Counted from the stretch's first letter, positions 14,289 through 23,036 are shown. The stretch is 64,000 nt of DNA from Pygmaiobacter massiliensis (GCF_900199435.1 NZ_OAML01000003.1:1691166-1755165), one strand, 5' to 3'. The notes: a model not told the origin generated them from the sequence alone. Numbers and translations are program-made.

Positions 14289-15455
14289 ATGACCAGAATT
14301 GATATCTTTTCGGGCTTTTTGGGGGCAGGCAAAACGACCCTCATTAAAAAGCTGATTGCAGAAGCATTTACCGGCGAAAAGCTGGTGTTGATAGAAAACG
14401 AATTCGGTGAAATTGGCATTGACGGCGGCTTTATGAAAGACGCGGGTATTGAAGTGACCGAGATGAACTCGGGGTGCATCTGCTGCAGCCTCGTAGGCGA
14501 TTTCAGCACCGCGCTCGAAAAAGTGATTCACGAATACCAGCCGGACCGTATTCTCATTGAGCCGTCTGGTGTGGGCAAACTGTCGGACGTTATCCGTGCA
14601 GTGGAACAGGTCGCCGAAAAAAACGAAGTGATGCTTGGCAGTTTTGTTGCCGTAGCTGACGCCGGCAAAGCAAAACTGTACGAAAAAAACTTTGGTGAGT
14701 TTTACAACGACCAGATTGAGCACGCTTCGGCGATTATTTTAAGCCGCACCCAAACTGTGCCGCAGGACAAGCTTGAAACTGCCCTGCACATTTTGCGCAG
14801 CCATAACCCTCACGCTACCATCATCACCACCCCGTGGGAGCAGCTGCCCGCAGAAAAAATTACAGAGGTAATGAACCAGCCAGCCGCCATTGAGCGCGAG
14901 CTGCATGAGCTGCTGCACGAGGCAGAGCACTGCCATAACCACGAGCAGGAGCACCATCACGGACACGGCCATCACGACCATGACGAAAATTGCAGCTGCG
15001 GCTGCCATGACGAGCACAAAGAGCACGACCATCGCCATGGCGAATGCTGTTGCGACGACCATGACCACGAGCATGACTACGAAGAAGAGCATCACCATGG
15101 TCACGAGCATGACCATGCGCACGAACACCACCACGAGCATGGAGAAGAGTGCAGTTGTGGCTGCCATGGGCATCACCATGCAGATGATGTGTTTGCAAGC
15201 TGGGGTGTAGAAACCATTCGTAAATATACTGCCGAGCAGCTGAAAGCCGCCCTAAAGGCATTGGATGAGGGCAGTTATGGTACTGTATTGCGTGCCAAAG
15301 GCATCGTAGCAGGACAGGACGGCAATTGGCTTTACTTTGACCATGTGCCGGGTGAAGCTGACGTGCGCACCGGCAGTGCAGATGTCATCGGCCGACTTTG
15401 CGTCATCGGTGCAGAGCTTGATGAAGCCGCACTCAAAACGCTTTTTGAAGTTTAG
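14289..15455 (+). CDS. G3E (CobW/COG0523) GTPase with His-rich metal-binding insert
   Basis: A 388-residue metal-chaperone-type GTPase. It has the P-loop GFLGAGKTT (9-17), ENEFGEIGIDG, the metal-binding CICC (63-66) in the invariant GCxCC context, and EPSGVGKLSDV. Residues of about 214-300 form a very His/Asp/Glu-rich insert with three Cys clusters (CSCGC, ECCCDD, CSCGC), able to hold many Zn, Ni or Co ions. A CobW C-terminal domain follows. G3E proteins use GTP to insert metal into a target enzyme. A second G3E gene follows 45 bases after the stop, so they probably work together. No metal-dependent enzyme or permease sits next to them, so the metal is uncertain. Confidence 0.92.
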   Translation: MTRIDIFSGFLGAGKTTLIKKLIAEAFTGEKLVLIENEFGEIGIDGGFMKDAGIEVTEMNSGCICCSLVGDFSTALEKVIHEYQPDRILIEPSGVGKLSDVIRAVEQVAEKNEVMLGSFVAVADAGKAKLYEKNFGEFYNDQIEHASAIILSRTQTVPQDKLETALHILRSHNPHATIITTPWEQLPAEKITEVMNQPAAIERELHELLHEAEHCHNHEQEHHHGHGHHDHDENCSCGCHDEHKEHDHRHGECCCDDHDHEHDYEEEHHHGHEHDHAHEHHHEHGEECSCGCHGHHHADDVFASWGVETIRKYTAEQLKAALKALDEGSYGTVLRAKGIVAGQDGNWLYFDHVPGEADVRTGSADVIGRLCVIGAELDEAALKTLFEV

Positions 15456-15500
15456 CACATTGCTCCTTGCAACCTGTGCAGGCACGAAAGGAAAACTGTG

Positions 15501-16445
15501 ATGAAAACGATTCCCGTTTATCTGTTTACTGGCTTTTTAGAGAGCGGTAAAACAACCTTTATTCAAGAAACTCTGGAAGACCCACGCTTTTCTGCGGATG
15601 AAAAAACACTGCTGCTGCTTTGCGAAGAGGGCGAGGTCGAATTCGACCTTTCTAAGGTGCCGGGCGGCACTGTAACGGTCGAAACCATCGAAAGCAAAGA
15701 CGAGCTGACCCAGGAATACCTGCGCAACCTTGCAGCCAAAAGCCATGCAGACCGGGTACTGGTAGAGTATAACGGCATGTGGATGCTGAGCGACCTGCTG
15801 AGCAATATGCCGAAAAACTGGCAGCTTTACCAAAACATCATGCTGGCAGATGCGACAACCTTTCCTCAGTACAGCTTAAATATGCGCAGCCTGGTAATCG
15901 ACAAGGCAGGCCCTGCGGAGATGATTATCTTTAACCGCTGTGCCGACGATGTAGATCGGATGGAGCTGCACCGACTGGTGCGCGAAGCTTCTCGCCGCGC
16001 TGAAATCAGCTACGAAGCGCCCGATGGCACTGTAGATTACGATGAGCTGGAGGACCCGCTGCCGTTTGACAAAGAGGCGGAGCTTATTAAGATTGCAGAT
16101 GACGATTTTGGGCTTTGGTACACGGACATCACCGATAACCCACAGGACTACACCGGCAAACGAGTGCAGTTTAAAGCACAGGCCTGCCAAACCCCGCGGG
16201 TACCGAAAGGATGTTTTGCACCCGGCCGCTTTTTGATGACCTGCTGTGTGGAAGATATCACATTTGTCGGGCTCGTGTGCAAATCAGAAACCGCAGCAAG
16301 CTGGCATAACCGCGAATGGATTACTGTAACCGCGCGAGTGAAACAGGAATACCAAGCGATTTATAACGGAAAAGGCCCAGTGCTGGTGGCAGAATCCATC
16401 ACCCCGGCAGAAAAAGCGAAAAACGAGGTAGTCACCCCGTACTAA
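15501..16445 (+). CDS. G3E-like GTPase lacking CxCC
   Basis: A 314-residue protein with the P-loop GFLESGKTT (11-19) and the general G3E fold. The CxCC metal site is absent: the equivalent stretch reads LLLLCEEGEVEFD with a single Cys, and the EPSG switch is replaced by VEYNGMW. The C-terminal third (from about residue 200) is a divergent domain with CQTPRVPKGCF and CCVED Cys motifs that could offer other ligands. It lies just downstream of the His-rich G3E gene in the same direction. ATG at 15501 gives the better spacing from AAAGGA; GTG one codon earlier is possible. A strong terminator follows. Confidence 0.85.
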   Translation: MKTIPVYLFTGFLESGKTTFIQETLEDPRFSADEKTLLLLCEEGEVEFDLSKVPGGTVTVETIESKDELTQEYLRNLAAKSHADRVLVEYNGMWMLSDLLSNMPKNWQLYQNIMLADATTFPQYSLNMRSLVIDKAGPAEMIIFNRCADDVDRMELHRLVREASRRAEISYEAPDGTVDYDELEDPLPFDKEAELIKIADDDFGLWYTDITDNPQDYTGKRVQFKAQACQTPRVPKGCFAPGRFLMTCCVEDITFVGLVCKSETAASWHNREWITVTARVKQEYQAIYNGKGPVLVAESITPAEKAKNEVVTPY

Positions 16446-16448
16446 AAA

Positions 16449-16489
16449 TAAGGCTGTCCTCCACGCATCTGCCAGAGGACAGCTTTTTC
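16449..16489 (+). terminator. Terminator of the G3E operon
   Basis: GCTGTCCTC pairs with GAGGACAGC (16475-16483), with a TTTTT tail. Confidence 0.9.
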
Positions 16490-16556
16490 TTCGCTTTCCG
16501 GGGTATAATCAGCTTGCATCAAAGGTAAAATAACCGCAAAAGGACGGGAGAACACA

Positions 16557-17039
16557 ATGGAGATAGAACGTAAATTTTTAATTAGCGGCTGGCCGGAACA
16601 CTTGCCGATGATACGCGAGGAAGTTTTGATGCAGGGCTATCTTTCCACCAAACCGGTGGTGCGCATTCGCAGCCACAAAGGTGCCAATGGTACAAGATAC
16701 ATTCTCTGCTTTAAGGGCAAGGGAACCCTTGCACGCGAAGAGATTGAGCTTGAAATTGAACAGGATATTTTTCGCAAACTGGCACAGTTGTTGCCCGCGC
16801 CGCTGCTTTGCAAAGAGCAGCGGGTTTACCGCCTGCCCACCGGAGAAGAACTGGAATGCAACTTGGTAGAGCCCGGCAGCAAAACCGCGTTTTTTTATGC
16901 CGAAGTAGAGTTTGACTCGGTAGCTGAAGCGGAAATGTTTACCCCACCGGCATTTTTAGGGCAGGAGAAAACCGAAGCCGAAGATTTTTCGATGGGCGCA
17001 TACTGGCGTAGCTATGTGGACAGAATGAAGAAAAAATAA
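16557..17039 (+). CDS. CYTH domain protein (triphosphate tunnel enzyme)
   Basis: A 160-residue single CYTH domain. It opens with MEIERKFLI, the ExExK signature, and continues with VVRIRSHKGANGTRY, YILCFKGKG and EEIELEIE strands that line the tunnel. Family members hydrolyse or cyclise triphosphates (tripolyphosphate, thiamine triphosphate, ATP). The short bacterial form here most likely acts on inorganic triphosphate. GGACGGGAGAACACA precedes the start. Confidence 0.92.
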   Translation: MEIERKFLISGWPEHLPMIREEVLMQGYLSTKPVVRIRSHKGANGTRYILCFKGKGTLAREEIELEIEQDIFRKLAQLLPAPLLCKEQRVYRLPTGEELECNLVEPGSKTAFFYAEVEFDSVAEAEMFTPPAFLGQEKTEAEDFSMGAYWRSYVDRMKKK

Positions 17040-17191
17040 CTTTAGTAAGCCAAAAGTTTGATTTTTTGTTCGCCCATATGATACAATTTCACCAAGGGCA
17101 TTACAGCCCGAAAAAACAAAGGCCTGAAAAACAGACAGGCGTGCGGTGGCAGGGTTTTCGCCCGTTGCCGCAAGAAAGGAAAGGTACCCCC

Positions 17192-17665
17192 ATGAAAAAG
17201 ATTTCTCTCATTCTCTGTGTCGTACTGAGCTTTGCACTGCTGACAGGATGCGGAAAAACCGCAAACAGCGAAAAAATGTTAGACGGCAGCCTGGAAGAGA
17301 TCATGAACAAGGTATATGAGGGCATCCCGGAAGACAGCCTGCCGATGGTCGGCAACCAGCCAATTACTGAAGAGATGAGCGAGTACAACGTCGGTGTTAC
17401 TGCAGACCGCTATAAAGAGGCACAGAGCGGCGACGCAATGATCGGCTCTATCCCGCACTCAGTAGTATTGGTACGCGCAAAAAGCATGGACGATGTGGCG
17501 GAACTGAAAGCCGACATCGAGAAAAATGCTAACCCGCGCAAATGGGTGTGCGTAGAAGCGGAGAAGGTTATTGTAGACAGCATTGGCGATGTGATTATTC
17601 TTATCATGTCTGATGCAGCTACTGCAGATGCCATCGACGCGAACTTCAAAGCACTCGCAAAATAA
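17192..17665 (+). CDS. DUF4358-type lipoprotein
   Basis: A 157-residue lipoprotein. The signal peptide MKKISLILCVVLSFALLTGC ends in a lipobox with Cys at residue 20. The mature part has LEEIMNKVYEGIPEDS, a run of conserved Asp/Glu and a C-terminal VDSIGDVIILIMSD, which I recognise as the DUF4358 pattern of clostridial lipoproteins. The start at 17192 has AAGGAAAGG before it. The stop and the next ATG share one base (TAATG), so translation is coupled to the DHHW gene. Function is unknown; an envelope role with the DHHW partner is likely. Confidence 0.82.
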   Translation: MKKISLILCVVLSFALLTGCGKTANSEKMLDGSLEEIMNKVYEGIPEDSLPMVGNQPITEEMSEYNVGVTADRYKEAQSGDAMIGSIPHSVVLVRAKSMDDVAELKADIEKNANPRKWVCVEAEKVIVDSIGDVIILIMSDAATADAIDANFKALAK

Positions 17666-18606
17666 TGACAAAACGAACCAAAACTGTGATCGCCGCGCTT
17701 TGCGCGGCGATTGCTGCTACCGGCGTTATTGTAGCGTTGTTGCCGTGGGCGGCAGAAAACTATCGCAAATCTAAAAAACTGCCAGATGAACACGGCCTCT
17801 ATCGCATCGGCAGCCATATTTTTGAGCCGCTGGGCAGCTATAATGAAACAGGCGTTGCCTACTTTGGCAAAAAGCTCAACCGGGTACGGCAAGAGCTGCT
17901 GACCGAAGACAATAAGGTGTACTATGCCCTTGTGCCGGACAAAGCCTATTTTGTGCAGGATTCCGGCTACCCGGTGTATGATTACGAAACGATGCAACGC
18001 ACCGTCAAAACAGCATTGGCAGACTGGCAACGGATTGATTTGACCTCGGCCCTGGCCCTGGACAGCTACTATGCCACCGACCCGCACTGGCGGCAGGAAA
18101 AGCTGTTTGGCGCGGTAAAAGAGCTGGGCTATGCGATGGATTTTAATATCGATACGACCCAGTTCAGCCCTGTTATCACCGATGGCTTTATTGGTGGCTA
18201 TGCCCGGCGTGCCGAAACCGCTGAGCAGGAAGCGCTAATCTATCTGACGAGTGAGGAAACCGAGGCAGCATCGGTGGAAAACATCGAAACACAAAATAAG
18301 CAGCCGGTTTACAATACCGCCGCACTAAAAAGCAAAAATGCCTATGATGTCTATCTCGGCGGTGCCGCTGCGGTGCAGGTAATGGAAAACCCGCACGCGG
18401 AGACAGACCGCGAGCTGGTGCTTTTTCGAGATTCGTTCGGCAGCAGTCTCGCACCGCTTTTGCTGCCCGCATATAGTAAAATCACTCTGGTCGACCTGCG
18501 CTATATTGCCACCGACCTTGTGAAGGAGTATGTGGAGTTTACCAACCAGGATGTGCTGTTTGTATACAGCTATTGGGTGGTGAATAACGCGGCAATGCTG
18601 CGCTAG
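17665..18606 (+). CDS. DHHW-family (AlgX/SGNH-like) envelope protein
   Basis: A 313-residue protein with an N-terminal membrane anchor (about 8-28). The key motifs are TDPHWR at about residue 133, the Asp-His pair of the DHHW/AlgX-like SGNH fold, and LFRDSFGSSLAPLL at about 252, which carries the Ser of the RDSF block. Relatives act with MBOAT O-acyltransferases to acetylate exopolysaccharides outside the cell. No MBOAT gene is adjacent here. It is translationally coupled to the DUF4358 lipoprotein and ends with a terminator. Confidence 0.78.
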   Translation: MTKRTKTVIAALCAAIAATGVIVALLPWAAENYRKSKKLPDEHGLYRIGSHIFEPLGSYNETGVAYFGKKLNRVRQELLTEDNKVYYALVPDKAYFVQDSGYPVYDYETMQRTVKTALADWQRIDLTSALALDSYYATDPHWRQEKLFGAVKELGYAMDFNIDTTQFSPVITDGFIGGYARRAETAEQEALIYLTSEETEAASVENIETQNKQPVYNTAALKSKNAYDVYLGGAAAVQVMENPHAETDRELVLFRDSFGSSLAPLLLPAYSKITLVDLRYIATDLVKEYVEFTNQDVLFVYSYWVVNNAAMLR

Positions 18607-18625
18607 GCGAATATTTCAAAAATAA

Positions 18626-18676
18626 AAAACCGCCATGGCAGGTACCCGTAAAAGTACCCGCTGTGGCGGCTTTTGT
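18626..18676 (+). terminator. Terminator after DHHW gene
   Basis: CCGCCA pairs with TGGCGG; the loop contains a second GGTACCCG/AGTACCCG element; CTTTTG follows. Confidence 0.75.
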
Positions 18677-18736
18677 TTGTATGAGCCGACTATAAAAGAG
18701 TTGATTGAGAGCGTTTTGCGCCAGCGCTGTATGAAG

Positions 18737-19456
18737 TTAAACTTTTTCGTTTAGCCCTGTAAGGTCGCGAATGACCTCGCCTGCCAGCAACAGCCCGGCA
18801 GTGCCTGGCACAAAGCTCATGCTGCCGGGGGTTTGGCGGCGGCCGGGCGCATTTTCGCAAGGGGCGGGGGTAAGCGGCTGTTCGGGCGACCACACCACCT
18901 TAAGGTGACGAATACCGCGCAGCTTCAGCTCTCGGCGCATTACGCGCGCCAAGGGGCAAACGGTGGTTTTGGTGATGTCCGAAACGGTAAAAAGGGAAGG
19001 GTCAAGCTTATTGCCTGCGCCCATTGCTGAAATTAGCGGCACACCTGCGGCAGCGGCACGCTCTGCCAGCAGCAGTTTAGAGGATACGGTGTCGATTGCA
19101 TCAATCACATAGTCATAGCCGGAAAGCGGAAACTCGTCCGCATTCGATGCTTCGTAAAAAACGGCATGAGGATAAATTGTGACATCGGGATTGATGTCGC
19201 GGCAGCGTGCTGCCATTACCTCGGTTTTTTCTTGCCCGATGGTGCTTTGCAGTGCAATAATTTGCCGATTAAGGTTAGAGCGGGAAACCGTGTCCCGATC
19301 GAACAGGCTAAGGGTGCCGACACCGGCGCGGCAGAGCGCCTCTACTGCAAATCCGCCAACACCACCCACGCCAAACACTGCTACATGTGCACCGGCAAGG
19401 CGGTCGATTCTCTCTTCGCCAATCAGCAATGCACTGCGGCTGAATTCTTCTTTCAT
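18737..19456 (-). CDS. tcdA: TcdA-like tRNA threonylcarbamoyladenosine dehydratase
   Basis: A 239-residue E1/ThiF-fold protein. It has the ATP-binding GVGGVGGFAVEALCRAGVG, FDRDTVSRSNLNRQ, the DAIDTVSSKLLL loop and the Cys-bearing TTVCPLARVMRREL segment. The size and the R(S)ALLIGEERIDRL start match TcdA/CsdL, which cyclises t6A37 to ct6A in tRNA using ATP. I chose ATG 19456, about 13 bases from AAAGGGA; an upstream ATG overlaps that site. A TTGACG/TATAAT promoter far upstream (19640-19668) implies a leader of about 175 bases. Confidence 0.85.
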   Translation of the reverse strand: MKEEFSRSALLIGEERIDRLAGAHVAVFGVGGVGGFAVEALCRAGVGTLSLFDRDTVSRSNLNRQIIALQSTIGQEKTEVMAARCRDINPDVTIYPHAVFYEASNADEFPLSGYDYVIDAIDTVSSKLLLAERAAAAGVPLISAMGAGNKLDPSLFTVSDITKTTVCPLARVMRRELKLRGIRHLKVVWSPEQPLTPAPCENAPGRRQTPGSMSFVPGTAGLLLAGEVIRDLTGLNEKV

Positions 19457-19639
19457 TATAACGACCATCCCTTTCTTGGAAACTGCGACGGTTTTGAATG
19501 ATTCTGGCATTAGATTGCCCGAATACAAAAAGCACAAAACCGAAGCCGGATAAAATTTGTTGAAAAAGTGCCGCGGCTCACAGGGCGGCATCCTCATAAA
19601 ACGGCAGCCGCTATCCGGTACCGTTTTGGGAATGTTATT
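19457..19639 (-). other. Long leader of the tcdA-like gene
   Basis: The promoter at 19640-19668 implies an untranslated leader here. On the minus strand TGCCGC pairs with GCGGCA and is followed by CTTTTT (around 19570-19590), which could be an early terminator. No coding sequence is supported. Confidence 0.4.
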
Positions 19640-19668
19640 ATTATAGTTTGCAGGGCGGCCCTCGTCAA
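19640..19668 (-). promoter_or_regulatory. Promoter of tcdA-like gene
   Basis: On the minus strand TTGACG (19668-19663), a 17-base spacer, and TATAAT (19645-19640). This is close to consensus. Confidence 0.8.
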
Positions 19669-19862
19669 ACGTTGCTTTTTGCGGTATAATAACCAAAAGC
19701 CATATAACGCCGCCCTTCGCGGCTTTGCATGATAAGCTTGTTGCACAAAGCAAGCTTTGCTGAATCAAAGAAACCAAGCGGCCCGGTAGTGCTGTGCACG
19801 AAAACCCGGGCATCGGCTGCACCATTGCAGCACCCAAACGCTTGTTAAGGAGCTGAATTTAA
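19669..19862. other. Spacer upstream of the MYG1-HAD gene
   Basis: A TATAAT at 19685-19690 could serve the rightward gene, but its -35 is weak. A GTGC/GCAC-rich stretch around 19785-19845 has small inverted repeats without a T tract. Confidence 0.3.
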
Positions 19863-21524
19863 ATGAGTGAACATCTGACTACCGCGTTTACCCACGGCGG
19901 CAAATTCCATGCCGATGATGTGTTTTCTACGGCATTACTGCGCATTGTTTCGCCCGAAATTAAAGTTACGCGCGGGTTCGAGGTGCCGCAGGGGTTCGAC
20001 GGCATTGTATACGACATTGGCGGCGGTGAATTTGACCACCACGGCCCCGAGGTGAAAGCCCGTGAAAGCGGCGTGCCATATGCGGCGTTTGGCCTGCTTT
20101 GGCGCCGTTTCGGCCCCGAGCTGGTAGGCCAGCAAGAGGCCGACTATTTCGACGAGCAGTTTATTTCACCGCTCGATTTGGATGACAATACCGGCTGCGG
20201 CTCGTCACTGGCTGCGGCCATTGGCAGCTTTAACCCCGGCTGGGACAGTACCGCTGACGAGAACGAGCAATTTGAAAAAGCGGTTGGCTTTGCCAAGCAG
20301 ATTTTAGAGAATAAAATTGCTCTCATTCACGGCGATGCCCGCGCCAAGGCGCTGGTGGAAGCGGCGCTTGCCAAAATGCAGGGCGGCATTGCTGTTTTGC
20401 CACAGTTTGCACCCTGGAAGCGGGCCGCCAAGCAGGAGCCGCGGGTGCAGTTTGTCGTGTATCCCTCGCAGCGCGGCGGGTTTGCCGCACAGGCAGTTAC
20501 TGACCCGCAAAGTGAAGACCATGCACTGAAATGCCCGTTCCCCGCCGCGTGGGCCGGGCTGCGCGATGACGCTATCGCGAAAGTGTCGGGCATTGCCACG
20601 CTGCGGTTTTGCCATAACAGTCGCTTTATGGTTACGGCAGGCACCCAAGAGGATGTGATTGCTGCCTGCAAGGCTGCACAGCGCGAGCAGATTGCGCAGT
20701 TTATGCCGCAAAAAAGCTGGCCTGTCAAAGCAGTGGTTACAGACTGCGACGGCACCATCGTCAGCGAGCTGGAGCATGAGCCCAGCAAAGCGGTGCTATA
20801 CCAGCTGCGCCGCGCAAAAGAGCAGGGGGTAAAAGTAATTGTGGCTTCCGGCCGCATTTTACCCGTAATTCCCAAATCGTTGCGGGGCATTGTTGATTAT
20901 TACGTGTGCGGCAACGGCGCGCTGGCGGCAGATGCAGCGGGCAAAACGCTGCGCAAGGATGTTTGGAGCCAAGAAGAAACAGCCGATTTCTGGGCCTTTT
21001 GCGAGGCGCAGGGCGCAGGGCTTAGCTTGTTTTTTGAAGACGGTTATAGCATCTGCTCGCGCTGGGATGATTTTTTGAAGTTCTATCAATTGACGGTGGG
21101 CGATATTCGCGCGCAGATGCACGAAGACACCGGCTGCCGCCGCTATCTGACCGAAGCACCCTATGGTGCGTTTTATATCGGCAGCGACGAGGCACTTGCA
21201 AAATATCTTGCAGCGCATCCGGATATGCAGGCAGCCCCGTTTATGGCTGGCTATTATGACGTTTACAAAAAGACAACCAATAAAGCCAAAATGATTGAAT
21301 ATGTGCTGGATTTTGCCGGGGTGGACTGGCAGGACACTGTGGCCTTTGGCGATGGCGGCAACGATGTAGAAATGCTGCGCGCCGCCGGGCGCGGTTACGC
21401 CATGGAGAACGCGCGCGAGGTGGCAAAAAAAGCGGCTGATGCGATTGCTCCGCCGGTATCCGAAAATGGTGTGGCACAAGTTTTGCGCAAGCTGATACCT
21501 GACGCGCCGAAACCAGTAAAATAA
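19863..21524 (+). CDS. MYG1-like exonuclease fused to Cof-type HAD hydrolase
   Basis: A 553-residue two-domain protein. Residues 1-285 match the MYG1/UPF0160 family: TAFTHGGKFHADDVFSTALL, DIGGGEFDHHG and LDLDDNTG carry the DHH-like metal ligands. Residues from about 293 are a Cof-type HAD phosphatase: VVTDCDGTI (motif I Asp), ASGR, a cap, and FGDGGNDVEMLRAAG (motif IV). Both halves look complete and active by motif. MYG1 proteins are RNA exonucleases in eukaryotes; HAD Cof proteins dephosphorylate small phosphates or nucleotides. A join of the two suggests successive steps on nucleic acid breakdown products, but that is inference. AAGGAG precedes the start. Confidence 0.9.
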   Translation: MSEHLTTAFTHGGKFHADDVFSTALLRIVSPEIKVTRGFEVPQGFDGIVYDIGGGEFDHHGPEVKARESGVPYAAFGLLWRRFGPELVGQQEADYFDEQFISPLDLDDNTGCGSSLAAAIGSFNPGWDSTADENEQFEKAVGFAKQILENKIALIHGDARAKALVEAALAKMQGGIAVLPQFAPWKRAAKQEPRVQFVVYPSQRGGFAAQAVTDPQSEDHALKCPFPAAWAGLRDDAIAKVSGIATLRFCHNSRFMVTAGTQEDVIAACKAAQREQIAQFMPQKSWPVKAVVTDCDGTIVSELEHEPSKAVLYQLRRAKEQGVKVIVASGRILPVIPKSLRGIVDYYVCGNGALAADAAGKTLRKDVWSQEETADFWAFCEAQGAGLSLFFEDGYSICSRWDDFLKFYQLTVGDIRAQMHEDTGCRRYLTEAPYGAFYIGSDEALAKYLAAHPDMQAAPFMAGYYDVYKKTTNKAKMIEYVLDFAGVDWQDTVAFGDGGNDVEMLRAAGRGYAMENAREVAKKAADAIAPPVSENGVAQVLRKLIPDAPKPVK

Positions 21525-21565
21525 TGCACTGGTACAACACACAGATACCCAAAAAGGAGCAAACG

Positions 21566-22267
21566 ATGAACCGAACTGCTATACCAAGCATTTCTATTGC
21601 TGAGATAGACCGGGATAAATGCTATTTTAACCCCGGTTGTGCGATGAGCCTTGAATATCCACAAACCGAGCATAAGGCCCTTGCACTTATCCACGCATAT
21701 TTCGGGCCAGCGGTAATGCACAACATTTGCTGCCATCATAACCCAGGCCTGCCGCAGGGGTCTGTTATCATCAACACCTGCGGCGGGTGTGACCGCAGAT
21801 TTCGCTCTCTTTATCCGGGTGTTCGCACCATTTCGCTGTGGGAACTGCTGGACAGCATCGAAGGCTTGCCCTTGCCGCGCTATCCCGGTTTAACAGTGTC
21901 GGTGCATGATTCCTGCCCCTTTCGGCAAAAGCCGCAGGTGCATGCAGCGGTGAGAAGCCTGCTGCATAAAATGGAGATTCAGGTGATTGAAAGCGAATTT
22001 GCGGGCACCAAGTCTATTTGCTGTGGAGATGACTTTTACGGAAAAGTTCCGCTGCCGGAAGTGACATTGTATCAAAAAAAGCGTGCGGCTCAAATGCCGG
22101 CGCAGCAGGTCGTCGTATACTGTGTGTCCTGCATCAAATCCATGGCGATTGGCGGTAAAACCCCGCGGCATATTCTGGACTTGGTGCTCGGCCAAAGCAC
22201 AGACCCGAAAGGACTCGACATCACGGACTACCATGACGAGCTGCAGCGCTACATAGACCAGCATTAG
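21566..22267 (+). CDS. Cys-rich (Fe-S) protein, CCG-domain like
   Basis: A 233-residue protein with CCG-type cysteine pairs such as those of heterodisulfide reductase subunit B and related proteins. Cys-rich elements are FNPGCAMS, HNICCHHNPG, NTCGGCDRRF, VHDSCPFRQ, KSICCGDDFYG and VYCVSCIKSM. These can bind one or two Fe-S clusters, so it is probably a small redox or electron-transfer protein. ATG 21566 follows AAAAAGGAG closely. It lies 41 bases after the MYG1-HAD gene and may be in its operon. The partner is unknown. Confidence 0.75.
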   Translation: MNRTAIPSISIAEIDRDKCYFNPGCAMSLEYPQTEHKALALIHAYFGPAVMHNICCHHNPGLPQGSVIINTCGGCDRRFRSLYPGVRTISLWELLDSIEGLPLPRYPGLTVSVHDSCPFRQKPQVHAAVRSLLHKMEIQVIESEFAGTKSICCGDDFYGKVPLPEVTLYQKKRAAQMPAQQVVVYCVSCIKSMAIGGKTPRHILDLVLGQSTDPKGLDITDYHDELQRYIDQH

Positions 22268-22342
22268 AAAGACTGTTTGCTGTTATAAAACTTTGCATTT
22301 GTGCGCTAACTGCAAAGCAGATAAACCGGCTTAAAACAAGCT

Positions 22343-22386
22343 AAAAGGCTTCGACACCGATACAAATGGTGCCGAAGCCTTTTGCT
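22343..22386. terminator. Terminator, possibly bidirectional
   Basis: GGCTTCG pairs with CGAAGCC inside AAAA/TTTT flanks, with a second CACC/GGTG pair. It separates the Fe-S gene from the converging ECF gene. Confidence 0.88.
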
Positions 22387-22439
22387 TTTACAGCGCGGTT
22401 TAGGATACTGCCGCTACGTATTGCGATAAAAACAATCTA

Positions 22440-23036
22440 TTACTCTTTGGTGCGCAGTTTATCAAACATGCCCGCACGCTGCAGCGCAGGGCGCAGTGCC
22501 ATGTAAATAAGAACTGAAGCAATGGTAGAGGTAACTGCGTTGATGGAAGTTGCGGCAACGTTCCAGGCCAGGGTCAGCTCAGCGGCCGGTTTGCCGAGGA
22601 TCAGCAGCTTGTAGAAGTAGCCGATGAGTGGGTCGAAGATAACATTAAAGAGCAAACCGCCGATGGCAGCAGCCAAAGACCATTTAAAGATTTTTTTGGT
22701 GTCGGTAAGGGAATCGATTTTGCCAAGGCGGTGTGCGATGAAGCCGGTAATCAGACCGATGCACAGTTTAAGTACAAAGGTTTTGGGTGCATAAACAATA
22801 TAAATCGGGTCAAATAAATCGCCAATCGTCATGCCAATGGCACCGCCGAGGCCGCCCGCCCAGCCGCCCATAATTAAAGCGCCCAGCACGCAAACCGCGT
22901 TGCCGAGATGGATGGAAGTAGCATCGCCGCCGGGAAGTGCAATTTTAAACTGCAAAAATGTAAACACAACATAAGAAAGCGCCGCCAGCATGGCAATCGC
23001 AGTCATACGCTGAATGGTGAATTGATTCTGTTTCAT
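22440..23036 (-). CDS. ECF transporter S component, probably vitamin B6-type
   Basis: A 198-residue membrane protein with about six hydrophobic segments. Its pattern (MLAALSYVVFTFLQFKIALP, HLGNAVCVLGALIMGGWAGG, GMTIGDLF) fits substrate-binding S components of energy-coupling factor importers. The energising EcfA/EcfT genes are elsewhere. The gene is divergent from a MocR/PdxR-type regulator, and such regulators usually respond to pyridoxal phosphate. A vitamin B6 vitamer is therefore the best substrate guess. AGGAGAAAA precedes the ATG at 23036. Confidence 0.8.
   Translation of the reverse strand: MKQNQFTIQRMTAIAMLAALSYVVFTFLQFKIALPGGDATSIHLGNAVCVLGALIMGGWAGGLGGAIGMTIGDLFDPIYIVYAPKTFVLKLCIGLITGFIAHRLGKIDSLTDTKKIFKWSLAAAIGGLLFNVIFDPLIGYFYKLLILGKPAAELTLAWNVAATSINAVTSTIASVLIYMALRPALQRAGMFDKLRTKE

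Noticed and set aside
14929-15186. His-rich stretch as a DNA tandem repeat
   Set aside because: The bases repeat only loosely because of biased His, Asp and Glu codons; the reading frame is intact and belongs to the G3E protein.
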